Source: Polydactylus sextarius
Taxonomy: Eukaryota > Chordata > Actinopteri > Polynemidae
Direction of reading: 5' to 3'
DNA: 64,000 bases
NCBI GenBank assembly: GCA_016801845.1
Contig: CM028914.1
Coordinates: 20,287,272-20,351,271, forward strand
The translations under genes were made by a program, and so were the position numbers. Below the pieces are notes generated by a model that searched no databases, was not told the origin of the DNA, and was given only the letters and a program-made list of their open reading frames with translations. Numbering within the stretch: position 1 is the stretch's first letter; each line of letters begins with the position of its first letter. Of the stretch, positions 49,601 to 59,606 are shown one piece after another.

Positions 49601-52600
49601 ACAGCTGTACATCTGCCTAACATCCATTCTTTGGAAATAACTGATTCGTTGATGTTTTTCATGGACATGTTTCTTTTAACTTAACTTTTAGCTATAGGGA
49701 AAGTTCCTGTTGCTGTTTAATATTCTATCAATGTGGTTGAACACTTAATCTCAACAACAATCTCAAGCACACAAAACATTGGGACACAAAGAAATCCATC
49801 AAATTATCTTCAGTTGTGGCATCTTTATCATGAAAATGTAAAAGTACTCGACCAGATTGCTATCGCTTTCATCCCCTTTGGTGACCAGAATGGCAGAATA
49901 ATTATTACAATACATTTACAAATAATGCACTTGTACTTTACTTGAGTATTTCCATGATGCTACTTTGTACTTGTAATCAATTCCTTCAGAAGCGTGTCCT
50001 TTGTTTTTTACACAGGGATGAAGGTTAAAGCAAAAGATATGATTAGCTGTAGTTATTAAATTCTTTGTGAAAGGTGAAACCGATGGATACCAGCCTTTCT
50101 GGCTTATGAATCCTTTCAATAAAGAAACTTTTAGTCAGATGATTTCAAAACATGTCAAACTCTATCAATATGATGTAAAAGAAATTCCATAAAACAAATA
50201 TAAATTACTGTAGCAAATGTTTTTTTCTTTTTTCCCCCAGTTATTATGTTCCCATTTGCACTTGTATGAATCAAACCTATTAGAAGAAATAGACTTCTTC
50301 AAATGCAAGGTTTATGCACATGTTTGTTCCTCCAGGGGTTGTATCCCTAGGTCTCTATGACCCATTCTGGTGAGTGCAATATCTCAAGAGCACCTTGAGT
50401 GAATCCTTTAAAATTTAGCATAGACATACACTTGGACTCATGGATGAACTGATGAGATTTGGGCGATCAAAGTTTAATGGTCAGTTTGGCCTCACTCTCT
50501 TCAAATCTTTTATTAAAACACCGTGTCCTTGGGTTGTTTCTGTCCTAATCTTGTCGCATGTCATTTGGATATTTCTTCAAACTCAGTAGAAATTGTCACT
50601 TCAATCTTCACTTGAAGTCAAAAGGAAACTGATTACATTATGCTTATCAGAAGTCAAAGATCAAGGCTGCTGTGACTTCACAAAACACGGTAATGGCCTC
50701 TTGAATGGGCTCAAGAGTTGAGGGAAATTCACATCTATTCATTGAATATTCATAATATCAATTTAGATTTGGATGGTTTGATGGTTGCACTTTTTTTTGC
50801 TCTTCAGGCTCTGAGTTTATAAATTTCAAATTTTAAATTTGAGTTTTCAGTTTGAAATAAAATGATGTATACTGCATTAAAGAGACAGGTTTCATCTTTT
50901 ACTTGAGCAGGTTTGCATTACTTTAGAGCCAAAATTTTAGTTAAGTCTTTGGACAGATACACAGAAACATTATCATTATATTAAACATTAAGTGGAAAAT
51001 ACTTTGCAGTCAGTGACTTCCTAAAGTCTTTGGCCAACAAACATCAGCAGACTCTTTGTATCTTTCTTGGCAGGCTGCAGAGCATCTCTCCCAGAGCTTC
51101 ATTACAGCCTCCTTCAGCTCTAACTTGTTGTGAGGTCTCTCTGTCTTTAGTCTGGTCTTCACTAAGACTATCGCTGCTCAGTGGGACTGAGATCAGGTGA
51201 CAGACTTGGCCAGTCAAAGATATTCCATCTCCTCACCATGAAACGCTCTGTGGTTGCTTTCATCGTGTGTTTTTAGGATCGTCGTTGTGCTGAATGATAA
51301 AATGTTATCCATGGCAATTTGATGCACTTGGATGCTCCTGTTTACCTCTGCATTCATCCTGTTGCTTCCAACAGCAGTGAAATCATCAGTAAATATGTGT
51401 TAGTTCTGTTGGAGCCATAAATGCCTGAGCCATAACAGAACAACCACCATGTTTGACAGATGAGGTGGTGGCTTTGGGTCATGAGCTGTTCCTTTTTTTC
51501 ATCCACACTTACTTCTTTTCATCATTTTGATAGAGGTTTGATTTTTGTTTCATCGGTCCACAGAACTTTGTTCCAGAACTCTACTGGTTTCTTGCTGTGT
51601 TGAAGTGAACTGCAGCCTTTCTGTTTTTGAGGTTGACCAGGGATTTGTATGTTGTGGTGGATTCTGTGCAGTTATGGTCAAGAAGTTTTCTCTTGATTGT
51701 TGACAAAGAAAAATATTCGCTTGCGTCTTGGAGACCATTTCTAACTCCCTGTGCAGTCATGAAGGGGTTTTCCTTCACTATACTAATTACTTTCTTCTCA
51801 TGCATAAAACTTGTGCTCTTTGGTAAACCAACCAGTTTTACTGCTTTTTTTCCAGTTGAATGCAGTTTACGATTTTGACGTCATTATTGTTTTCACATAC
51901 ACTCACCTCACACCACTTCAATTCTGTCGATACTTAGCCCATCCGAGCCCCTCTCTGTGGGCTGACATGCACCTCCCCAAGTTTTTAACTATCTGTCGAA
52001 ACGATGAAGAGTACACAGAGAGCGCAGGGCTCTGATTGGTTCGCTAGAATTACCTCATTTCCGGAATCTAGTACTCCTTCCACAGCAACAACAACATCAG
52101 CCTGCATCTCGTCTTTCATTCTCATCTCAGCATTTACAGTAAAACCATTTGTTGTTCAATGTCGATCAGTTCCAATTCCAACAAGAAGAACAAGGCCTAG
52201 TGGTAAACAAACAATCAGCAATAGTCGATAATTGTAATGGAAGGCAATGTGTCGCCCCTAATGTTCTGGCAGTGAATTGCTTTATGACACCCACCAGCCG
52301 ACTGAGAACTTTGAAAGGGTTCACGACTGCGTCGATTTGACCGCGTAGCTGCGCAGTACACAGTTGGAGAGTCATAACTCATCCTTAAGGCTATGCAGCT
52401 TCTCATTTAGTAGCCCAATGCCCAATACCATCAAAACCCCCCAAGAAATGTTAGAATGTCTGTATCTCCTTCCCAGTTCTTTCTGTATTGTTGAAAACCT
52501 GCTCATATACATAAATCTGAGAGTTGACACTTTAATGTTTTATTCAAAATGTTGAACTCACTTTATACTCTTGATACGTGGTGATACAAGGTCATGAACA

Positions 52601-55600
52601 AAAGGTTATCTTTGCTGAACTGCTGAAAAACTGGAAGTGTGTGAACAGCGAGTCTGGCTCTGTCAACTGGGAGCGTAATCACAGTTGTCTCTGCCAACAA
52701 GACCAGTTGGAGTTAAATTTGCCTGTGACTGTGACTCTTAGAATAGTTATGGCCAAAACATGTCGGGTGCTGTCACATTGACCTTCGACAACCAAAATCT
52801 GACCAAGTCCAAGTGAAAATTTCTGCCAAATGAGAAGAATAACATTTTGTACATCCAAATATGTCTAAATAGGTCCCAAACCATGATTTTAAGAGTTCAC
52901 AGTGACTGTGACCTTTAACCTTTCACCACCAAAAATCCAGTCATTTCATCCATGAGGGAAAGTCCTAGTTTGTAGAAAATTGAAAGAGATTGTCTCAATT
53001 TATCACTGAGATATTATGTTCACAAGAATGGGAAATAAGTACAAACTGACATCCTGAAAACATAATGCCTGTGGTCATGACTGGTGGAGACACGGGCGTG
53101 TTAGCACTTTTATTTAAAAGAAGAATCTTAAGAGTCACTTTTTCCACACTTGTCATGATGTATGTTTGTGTGTTTGCATACTCATGGCCGCTAATATGTA
53201 GATTAACACAATTTAAGATGAATAGAAGAGAATACATGTATTAGGAAAGGGTTTGTGAAGGCCCTTTGTTTTGATTTAACCAGTTAAAATGGCAAAAACC
53301 TGCTTGACAGATGTGTTATTTCAGGTCAAACTATCATTACACACCAATCTGTCTCCTCTCTCACATGTACAAAGCAGTCGTTCACAAAGAAAGGGTAATG
53401 ATAAGAGACTGGTAACCACAGACAAAGCCCAATAGGAAATTAATGTGAAAGGCGAGGAGCAGGGGTGGGAGGATGCTTCACATTCAATAACCATTTCCCC
53501 CCAAATGTCTTTTCGTCTGCTTGAAATGATGGACTGTTACCCACAAATAAGAAAGCTCTGTTTAGGCCTCTCGGAGAAGGAGAAAGGCTCATTTTCCCTC
53601 TTTCTGGAGGCGCCGTCCAATCAGAGCTGTGAGTCAGGATGTTGCTGTGTCACTCAAAACAGTCACAGGATCTGCGCTGTCAAATATCTTCAAGCCCATT
53701 TAAGCAGCATTTACTTGCAATATTGTGAATTCAAAGGTTGGAGGTTTTATTACTGTTCAGTAACAAGATTTACATTTAAATATACTTTAACTCGACTTCA
53801 GCTATAGCCTCATTTTACATTTAGCTGATATTATATGACCATTGGGTGTTGAAGGGATGTTAAATAGGAAATTTATTTTTTTTGACACCAAGGAAAAGAA
53901 GGAAAAGCTGATATTTTTACCACAAAATGAAATTCTGAAAGTCTTAAATTCTTTGGTTTTTTTTTATAGAGTGGTCACTGTTTTTGAGGCAATAAGAACA
54001 TTTGTGTTTTGTTCACAGAGCATATTTTCCTACATTAAAAACAACACATGCACACAGTGTTACCTAACTCGGGTCAAACCACAGCTGACTCTGTCAACCA
54101 CTGCAGCGAACAAAACCTTCTCCACTTTTCACATCTCATCATCTCTAAATGTCTTCCAGCCTGTTTTCATAATGTCATAAGCTGTGCTTGATTGACCCAA
54201 CACAGCTAACTGGGACTGCCCTGTTTTGGTTATGATAGAAAATGCCTAGTAATTTGTCAGATGTGTTATTTTACTTAACTTAATAGAATTCAATGCTGAG
54301 TTTGCTTTCTTCTAAGAGTGGCTCAGACAAAAAGCAGACTGACTAGATTGACATTTATCTGCTACCACGCATCATTATGCGGCGTACATGATCGGCCCTC
54401 TCTGTTAAACATTCATCTTTTACGTATCCATAACTTTAATTACCGTCGGGCTTCACAGTTGGTCCCAGTGGAGCAGTAACTAGCCCATATGATTTTTCCT
54501 GCTCATTTCCACTTTTTCTCTTTCTACTTCTACTTCTCTTCTACTCTATCTCTTCCAGCTACGCTTCCTCCATTACTCTTTACTCTGCTCACCTCACCAC
54601 TCCCTGTGTCCACCGCTGTTACCTGCTGCTTTGGTCTCATTGTCATCACTGTGTCTGGTTTTGTTTCCCCAGAGAGCAGTTTCTGAAGTCCAACGCCCAG
54701 CTCACCTTCCGCTGTCGCCAGCTCCTCTCTGAGCTTTCCTACATCTACCCCATTGATGTGGTGAGTTGGAACTGATGGTATACTGCTGCACAACACATTG
54801 TTGACAAGGCAACTGGAAAGAATTATCTGGTTACACAACCAAAGCTTTGATAAAGCAGAAAGATGCAGATAGTTATGTGTGCAACAACATGTTTTTTTAT
54901 TCTGATGTAATCTCTAAATCTGAATTTCTGTGCCACTTCAGAAGGTAATTCAAAGTCTCTGATGAGCATTACAGTTAGCCAGTTGAGTGGGAAAACAATC
55001 CAAGTACTTAACAAGCTGACGCTTCTAGACAGTGACTGAAAGATTTAGAGCAAGTGCGTGCTCCAGCAGCAAAGCTGGTGCTTCTGACCCACGCAGCTTT
55101 TCATCTTGTCTAAGTCTTTTTTCTGCTGTCCAATCATCTTTAAAGTGAAACCCCTTATTTCTATCCACAGGCTAATCAGTCAGATTATGTCATCTGTGGA
55201 GTGAAGCTGCCAAACTCTGAGGACTTTCAAGGTAATTCATTACGAGCCTGCTTGTGTGTTTCAGGGTTACAGAAGGATAAGCTGTGGTAAGGCACGCAGA
55301 ACAAATGTTTTGTCTTAGCTTTAATGCTTGTGGTTATATGGAGATGGTCTGCGAAGCACAGCAATTTGACATTTTTTTTTGACATTTACAATTTAAAAGC
55401 AGATGATCTCATAGATATAGTATCTCTGATATCATTATTTTGGCTACTACAGGCAGCAATTACAGTATTACAGCCTTTAATGTGTATAAATGTCATGGTT
55501 TTATAACTACCGGTATGTAATTTTAATGCATAAAAGACATAATGACATAATTGTATCATCAATAGTGAGTCAGGAGTTTTATTAGCAGGAAAAGGTTGAC

Positions 55601-58346
55601 ATGGGTCTTTATCCTAGGTTAGATCTATACAACCAAAAATCACAATTCATGCTCACACGACATTCCTCAGATAAGAGATGAGCCGCCAATGACCGAACTT
55701 CATTGTAATCACTTTCCTACGGCAAAGGAGTGATTTGAAAGCAAAACACACACATGCACGAACCCTGCTAGGTACATTCTATTCGGTTCTTTTGTTTTTT
55801 TTTTCCTCTCCCGACATTAACTTTAATCCAACTTCTCTCATCAGTACAGAGACAGAATGATTTAATCGTTTTTACTTTGAAGTGTTGCCGGAATACAAAG
55901 CACCAACAAAGAGCGTAGAGATGACTCTGTGGTAATTGAGCCAAAAATAATTAAATAATTAAATAAAAAGAAAGACGTGAAACCATTTTTTAAAGAAAGG
56001 TTTGGGATCTGGAGTCCTGTGTTTAATCTGGGAAGAGAAATAACAAGGTTGCATTCCTCCGTTTTTTTGAACACTTAACCTTTCTGGTCTCTTGTTGGCT
56101 CCTACTACCCCCACAGTCTTAAGACGATTATGTATCTGGTTCCACCAACCCTGTGAGGCTGCCTCAAAATCCACCGGCCTTAATATCAAAGACACAGTTT
56201 TAGGCAACAGGACATTAAAAAAGAAAAAAAAGAGTTTTGTCAGCAGGCAGTCATAGCCACAAAGCCCTTGTTATCCTGTTGGTGGGGAAGGTTAGAGGGT
56301 CAGGCTGTATGTGTTGTGATAAATGGGATTTGCTGTCACAGCAAGCGAAACTCGATGACTTCATGACTTCTCAATTGCTCAGATGAATCGAGGGGGTGCC
56401 TGACTGAAAGGGTAATGAATGATTAGCTTTGGTCTGCAGCACTTGTCCAATAGAGAAGTGAGAACACACCCGCCACTGTGCGCTCCACATTCTCAAGATC
56501 CCCTTCCTCACAGCTGGTGAGACCGAGCAGGCCTCTGAAGCCATAATTCAAAACTACCGCCTCCCATCTCCTCCGCTCCCCGCTGTCACACTCCACCTGT
56601 TCACATCTTTTCAGTGCACAGTCGTGCACAGTAGTGACAGCCAGCCCGTTTGTGTTTGCAGCCATCACTTGTTCCCATAGGATGGAGACCTGTGTCTGCT
56701 TCTGTCTGCCAGTCCTGCATAGGTGGACACGTAGCAGTGAGTAAACCACTGAGCATGTGCTGTGGCAGTAGATAAAAGGGCTAACAGACATTGTCATAAT
56801 TCATTTTCTGCTAACCTTCCATAGCCTGCTCAGGTGGTTTATGGTTTGTGAAACGTAATTTCAAACAATTTTCACCCTCTAACAGCTGTGACCATTAGTC
56901 TTGGAAAGAACTGTACAACAACTTGGAGATGATATGAGAATGAGGATGGAAGCATGAATTTACCCCTCCATTTTACCCCATCGCTGACCCCAGCTCTTAT
57001 ATGTGTGAGGTCTCCCCCAGAGAGAACGTGTTCAAGTCCAGAACTGTCTGCAAGGATGTCAAAGTGGGTTTAGTCCAGCCTAGGGCGAGGATGTTTCACA
57101 TTAGAGACCCGGGTCAGAGTTAGTTAGAGACTTAATCCCACTAGAGGTCAAAGTGGAACAGGGTGGCACTGAGGCCCAGCTATGTTCTACATTTAACTAA
57201 GCATACCTTGTCAGGTATCAGAGGTCTCCAGTTGCACCCTAAGGTGTTGCTTAGTGGCATGTCCTTGAATTGACCCAATATTCCTGCTAGTGTGACGCAT
57301 CATCGAAAAGCACCAGAGGCCAGGAAGCTGTTTACTCCAGGTACTTAAGCTAATATGGAGTAAAAAAATGCAGGAAGAAGAATGATAGAAAGCAGGCTTT
57401 TGTGTTGAAAAACACAGGCTATGAGCAAGCAGACCAACTCACTTTTGCCATAGTCGATTATTCCAAAGCATTAAGATAAAAACCATGGTGATTTTAAGCC
57501 TTTGCCTCAAGCAGTGTCCTGCTGCTGTTTGAGAATGTGAAACCACTTAGTGTGTTGTCTTCAAACAGTTTCTTGTGCTTAAAGCGAGATGGTTTGCTGT
57601 TTCTTAGCCTGTCAGAAAAATGTTCACAGAGGCATTCAGTTTTCCACCCTTAAAGTTATTTGGGCTCACAGGGGATAGTACGTGATGCTTTTGCTTCTCG
57701 AGCAGAAGTCTCACAGAGATTGGGCATCCTGCTGCAGCCAATGTTTTTCAATACTATGTGTGCTGTGCCACATTTTGTATCACTTTCCAAACACTTTCCC
57801 ACATGAATGCAACTGCTCTTCCTCCTGCGAATACTTGGCTACCAAACTATCTCTGCTTGGATGTTTATACATTTTTGTTTGGATTCACAAGATGTGGACA
57901 TGGTTTATGTAAACATAATCTATTTTTCCATGTAATGAAAGGACATTCCAAACAAAACATGCCTTGAAGTTTTTGCTATAATAAAATACGGACTTGGTGA
58001 TTAAAATGCTGCCATTTTGAATTTAATTTACATTAGATTACAGGGTTTGAGGCTTCAGTGTGTTGATATAGATCACCTTAAAAAACAATTCTTTTCTGCC
58101 CAACAAAGCCCAGTCTAATGCATGACTTATTGGAGCCTCTTTTAAAAATTCTTTTTTTTCTTTTACTTTGTGTCCCGCAGCAAAGGACGATGGGAGCGTG
58201 GCAGTCGCCCTGGGTTACACAGCGCACCTGGTCCTGATGATTTCGTGCTTCCTGCAGATCCCTCTTAGATATCCAGTGATTCACAAGGGTTCACGCTCGT
58301 CCATCAAGGACACCATCACTGACAGACTCACTGAGAAGGAGAGAGA
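22046..58346 (+). CDS. uvrag: UV radiation resistance-associated protein, 5' twelve exons (3' partial)
   Basis: Uvrag is a subunit of the Beclin 1-Vps34 (PI3KC3) complex II, which acts in autophagosome maturation and endosomal traffic. Twelve exons join in phase into about 404 codons of a protein of roughly 700: 22046-22150, 24982-25099, 25814-25848, 27571-27732, 28595-28669, 28787-28872, 37036-37141, 41136-41262, 49108-49192, 54673-54760, 55171-55231 and 58181-58346. Order of parts: a short variable N-terminus (1-30), a C2 domain (about 40-165, with DTYFTLHL, NPTWRSLDFG, DTSVSCFMV and YQLLIEWKV), a charged coiled coil (about 190-300, with QTQVTVQKIGKEIEEKL and RKALGRE) that in the family binds Beclin 1, and the start of the conserved core (RCRQLLSELSYIYPID, CGVKLPNSEDFQ, VALGYTAHLV, LRYPVIHKGSRS). 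The frame is open at 58346 in phase 2; the next exon, expected to start FPLYP, was not found before 64000. Identity is very secure. Confidence 0.98.
22151..24981 (+). other. uvrag intron 1
   Basis: 2.8 kb. Near its start is a TAGC/GCTA-rich stretch with imperfect inverted repeats (22300-22365), then (ATTC)n at 22701-22743 and a poly-T run at about 23262-23279. No coding sequence recognised. Confidence 0.55.
22701..22743. repeat. (ATTC)n microsatellite
   Basis: About ten tetranucleotide units, then a degraded continuation to about 22757. Confidence 0.92.
24982..25099 (+). CDS. uvrag: uvrag exon 2 (C2 domain start)
   Basis: 118 nt, phase 0 in and 1 out. Codes RRLRHLRSIAARNIVNKNG, LLDTYFTLHLC and GDRISR. 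The basic RRLRHLR stretch and DTYFTLHL are highly conserved in vertebrate UVRAG. Confidence 0.96.
25100..25813 (+). other. uvrag intron 2
   Basis: 0.71 kb, AT-rich, GTCAGT donor and a T-rich acceptor tract. Nothing else recognised. Confidence 0.55.
25814..25848 (+). CDS. uvrag: uvrag exon 3 (35-nt microexon)
   Basis: 35 nt, phase 1 in and 0 out. Codes GFYKSEVIRDSL, between a TTTTTCAG acceptor and a GTAAGC donor. It is too short for simple ORF finding; both flanking exons require it for phase. Confidence 0.94.
26108..26582. mobile_element. MITE-like element with short terminal inverted repeats
   Basis: Ends CTAGCCTGG (26108-26116) and CCAGGCTAG (26574-26582) are perfect inverted repeats, flanked by TAAAACA and TAAATCA, an imperfect 7-bp direct repeat that could be the target duplication. 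The 475-bp body has no coding capacity. Superfamily not assigned; a hAT-like or Harbinger-like derivative is possible. It lies in uvrag intron 3. Confidence 0.5.
26583..27570 (+). other. Rest of uvrag intron 3
   Basis: The intron is 25849-27570. After the MITE-like element there is a C-run (about 27102-27112) and no recognised element or gene. Confidence 0.5.
27571..27732 (+). CDS. uvrag: uvrag exon 4 (C2 domain core)
   Basis: 54 codons, phase 0 both sides. Codes NPTWRSLDFGMLPDLLDTSV, SCFMVRIWGG, YQLLIEWKVNLDGL and RYTGQQ. Donor GTCAGC. Confidence 0.97.
27733..28594 (+). other. uvrag intron 4
   Basis: 0.86 kb of AT-rich sequence. The open frame of exon 4 runs on into the intron to 27948 by chance. 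Nothing else recognised. Confidence 0.55.
28595..28669 (+). CDS. uvrag: uvrag exon 5
   Basis: 25 codons, phase 0 both sides. Codes IRSRNPNEIIFGLNDGYYAA, DFDHK. The NEIIFGLNDGYY stretch is a UVRAG signature. Confidence 0.97.
28787..28872 (+). CDS. uvrag: uvrag exon 6
   Basis: 86 nt, phase 0 in and 2 out. Codes DQSERKKNSLLQVDQ, SVRNSYSVFSLLR (last codon split). The intron before it is only 117 nt. Confidence 0.96.
29112..29125 (+). promoter_or_regulatory. CTCF-like motif, one mismatch
   Basis: CCAGCAGGTGGTGC differs from CCASYAGRKGGCRS at one position (T for C). Weak support by itself. Confidence 0.25.
29445..29841. mobile_element. MITE-like element invaded by a (TA)n array
   Basis: GCTCCGTTTACA at the left and TGTAAACGTGGC at the right form an imperfect inverted repeat with the CGTTTACA core shared. 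The interior has further inverted pieces such as CGTCTCCGTGTAGACGG. This CGTTTACA-ended layout resembles short non-autonomous fish DNA elements. A (TA)n tract at 29467-29533 sits near the left end. Family not assigned. Confidence 0.45.
29467..29533. repeat. (TA)n microsatellite
   Basis: About 33 TA units within the MITE-like element. Confidence 0.95.
34587..34600 (-). promoter_or_regulatory. CTCF motif in uvrag intron 6
   Basis: The minus-strand read is CCAGCAGGGGGCAG, a full match to the CCASYAGRKGGCRS core. It has the same orientation as the site at 20443. Confidence 0.45.
37036..37141 (+). CDS. uvrag: uvrag exon 7 (coiled coil start)
   Basis: 106 nt, phase 2 in and 0 out. Codes LHTAQRAIKQTQVTVQKIGK and EIEEKLR. 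It begins the Beclin 1-binding coiled-coil region and follows an 8.2-kb intron. Confidence 0.97.
37142..41135 (+). other. uvrag intron 7 (4.0 kb)
   Basis: It contains an (AC)n tract at about 40039-40059 and a poly-T acceptor region near 41080-41095. No element or gene recognised. Confidence 0.5.
41136..41262 (+). CDS. uvrag: uvrag exon 8 (coiled coil)
   Basis: 127 nt, phase 0 in and 1 out. Codes KKERECMQLRIAVLRSELQR, QRKALGREIDL and QKETAQLQKK, a heptad-rich charged helix. Confidence 0.96.
41934..43272 (+). mobile_element. Decayed Tc1-like transposon, + orientation
   Basis: A broken Tc1-family transposase can be followed across the region: WTDESEVELF at 42537 (first catalytic D), a GRIMIWG segment near 42642, and SPDFNPEEMLWNE at 42858-42896 (catalytic E), in more than one frame. 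A perfect 13-bp inverted repeat, ACATTCACAGTGC at 41934-41946 and its complement at 43095-43107, may mark one pair of ends. Family-like 3' sequence (CTTACTTCTTCTTGCCA) runs on to about 43272, so the right end is uncertain. Many frameshifts and stops show it is inactive. It lies in uvrag intron 8. Confidence 0.85.
46567..46603. repeat. (AC)n microsatellite
   Basis: About 18 AC units in uvrag intron 8. Confidence 0.95.
47400..47660 (-). repeat. Non-LTR retroposon 3' tail, minus orientation
   Basis: Starts with GATGGATAGATTGATGAAT then ACTTTATTAATCCC and GGAAATTAA, followed by A-rich sequence and GTGCAAAAGGTGCAAG. Read on the minus strand this ends GGGATTAATAAAGTATTCAT plus a degraded (TCTA)n tail, the same layout as the tail at 20638-21050. 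No coding part is present. Confidence 0.5.
49108..49192 (+). CDS. uvrag: uvrag exon 9 (coiled coil)
   Basis: 85 nt, phase 1 in and 2 out. Codes EEAFAAQHESLKEEKESL and KLQKECTAKR. The KECTAKR end is conserved. Confidence 0.96.
49193..50329 (+). other. uvrag intron 9, 5' part
   Basis: AT-rich sequence with no recognised element or coding capacity. The whole intron is 49193-54672. Confidence 0.5.
50330..50480 (+). repeat. Teleost interspersed repeat, copy 1
   Basis: Contains ACACTTGGACTCATGGATGA, an upstream GAATCCTTTAAAATTTAGCA and ATCTCAAGAGCACCTTGAG. The same series is found at about 59080-59270 and, inverted, at about 52740-53100. This is a repeat I have seen widely in fish DNA but cannot name with certainty. 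Confidence 0.6.
50870..51835 (-). mobile_element. Decayed Tc1-like transposon, minus orientation
   Basis: On the minus strand the frame at 51581-51805 carries a transposase DNA-binding region (SIVKENPFMTAQGVRNGL, then LSTIKRKLLDHN, YKSLVNLKNRKA). After a frameshift it continues KPVEFWNKVLWTDETK (51543-51590, first catalytic D), KHGGCSVM, and FDWPSLSPDLSPTE (about 51180-51228, with the catalytic E). Stops and frameshifts make it inactive. Exact ends were not found. It differs from the elements at 7647 and 41934. Confidence 0.87.
51840..52430. other. Compositionally distinct block, probable old mobile-element remnant
   Basis: Richer in GC and CpG than its neighbours (for example TCGATTTGACCGCGTAGCTG), with a perfect CRE palindrome TGACGTCA at 51876-51883. 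It abuts the Tc1 remnant. Overlapping open frames occur on both strands (52004-52231 plus, 52166-52375 and 52215-52406 minus), none recognised. A transposon remnant is more likely than a gene. Confidence 0.35.
52740..53100 (-). repeat. Teleost interspersed repeat, copy 2 (inverted)
   Basis: Contains GACCAAGTCCAAGTGAAAAT, GTGACTGTGACCTTTAACC and CACAAGAATGGGAAATAAGT with CCTGAAAACATAATGCCT. These are the reverse-orientation landmarks of the repeat at 50330 and 59080, plus its 3' part. Confidence 0.6.
53101..54672 (+). other. uvrag intron 9, 3' part
   Basis: Includes an open frame of 120 codons at 53445-53807 with no recognised similarity. The stretch 53440-53720 is less AT-rich than its surroundings and could be a conserved non-coding element, which I cannot test. 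Ends in a TTTCCCCAG acceptor. Confidence 0.4.
54673..54760 (+). CDS. uvrag: uvrag exon 10
   Basis: 88 nt, phase 2 in and 0 out. Codes EQFLKSNAQLTFRCRQLLS, ELSYIYPIDV. Confidence 0.97.
55171..55231 (+). CDS. uvrag: uvrag exon 11
   Basis: 61 nt, phase 0 in and 1 out. Codes ANQSDYVICGVKLPNSEDFQ. Confidence 0.97.
55232..58180 (+). other. uvrag intron 11 (2.9 kb)
   Basis: A minus-strand frame of 124 codons (56423-56797) has no recognised similarity and no promoter or splice context. T-rich tract before the acceptor. No element recognised. Confidence 0.5.
58181..58346 (+). CDS. uvrag: uvrag exon 12 (last in window)
   Basis: 166 nt, phase 1 in and 2 out. Codes KDDGSVAVALGYTAHLVLMI, FLQIPLRYPVIHKGSRSSIK and LTEKERE. 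Donor GTAAGT. A near-perfect palindrome starts 33 nt after the donor. Confidence 0.97.
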
Positions 58347-58379
58347 GTAAGTAGAATGTCACCGAATCTGAAATTATTC

Positions 58380-58417
58380 ACAAATGTTGTTGCACAAATT
58401 TGTACAACAACATTTGT
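58380..58417. repeat. Near-perfect 38-bp palindrome after uvrag exon 12
   Basis: ACAAATGTTGTTGCACAAA meets its reverse complement with no spacer and a single mismatched pair (58393 against 58404). It begins 33 nt after the exon 12 donor. Confidence 0.8.
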
Positions 58418-59575
58418 ATGTTTTCTTTTTTACAAGTTATTCATTGAGGATATTTTCTTGTGATGATGTTAGTTTACTGAAGCTGTGACTCAGCCTCATG
58501 GGGATTCTTTGATTTGTTCCACTTTCCCCAAAATGTTTGGATGACATGCACCGATGCTTAGATCAGGGCTTTTATTTTCATGGCTGCTTGGTGACTAAGT
58601 ATGAAGTGTTGTGAACATGAGACAAGCCTGGCACTTCATTTAGTATTAGGACCACATGTGTTGTCATCATCATAGCATCATCCTTGTTAGAATGTGGCGA
58701 CTCCAAACACCAGCAGGAATCACAAACGCGTACTTAGCAACACAGGATAATCTCATAATTAATTTTCAATTGTGGTGACGACAGATGTCGCCTGATAGAA
58801 CGTAATCATGACTGTAATTGTTTTGGCTGTATTTGATGATGTTGAGTCAGGAAACAAGTCATTGCAGTGGTTATTTCAGAAAAAACACAGTCTGCAGCGT
58901 GCTCATGTCAACAGGAGTATTATGGGTAATTGTCAGTTCATACAAACATATAAAGGGTTCAGACAAACTATTGCTGCAATCAACAGTTCTGGCAGCGCTG
59001 GTGTTTTTATTATGGTGCCTCTGCGTCGGTGACAGCTGTGGTTGGAAGCATTCTGTTTTTGCATTGTCCGTTGTTCCTACGCTTGTGAACGTGATATCTA
59101 AAGAACGCCTTAAGGGAATCCTTTCAAAGTTTGCACAAATATTCACTTGGACTCGAGGATGAACTGATCGCACCAAACACTTTATTGGCCATATCTCAAG
59201 AACTCACAGGCTACTTAAATGTAACTGGACTGATTGGAGGCATACAACCGCGAGGCTGTAATTCTAGTTGCATGTAGAGTTTTGCAGACCCAGAGGAAGC
59301 TGAAATGAAATGACTTAAATTGCAGTGTGACGCCAGTCTGTGGTTCTTCCTTTACAGGATGATAAGACAGCTTAATGCCTATTATCAGTGCGCACGCACT
59401 ACATATAGATACAGTATGTCTGAGTCATTGTGATTTCAAACAAACCACGTGTCATTGTATGTATATATAAAAAAAAATATTCCTGGTACTTAGCAAAAAC
59501 AATTAGACAAAAACACTAATATATGTAATAATATGTTTATATATATGTTTATGTATATGTATATGTGTGTATGTG

Positions 59576-59606
<31 letters not shown>

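Noticed and set aside
53445..53807. 120-codon frame in uvrag intron 9
   Set aside because: No similarity recognised. The second half runs into AT-rich, low-complexity sequence. Kept only as a possible conserved non-coding stretch.
56423..56797. Minus-strand frame of 124 codons in uvrag intron 11
   Set aside because: Composition and residues are not protein-like in any recognised way, and no exon signals surround it.
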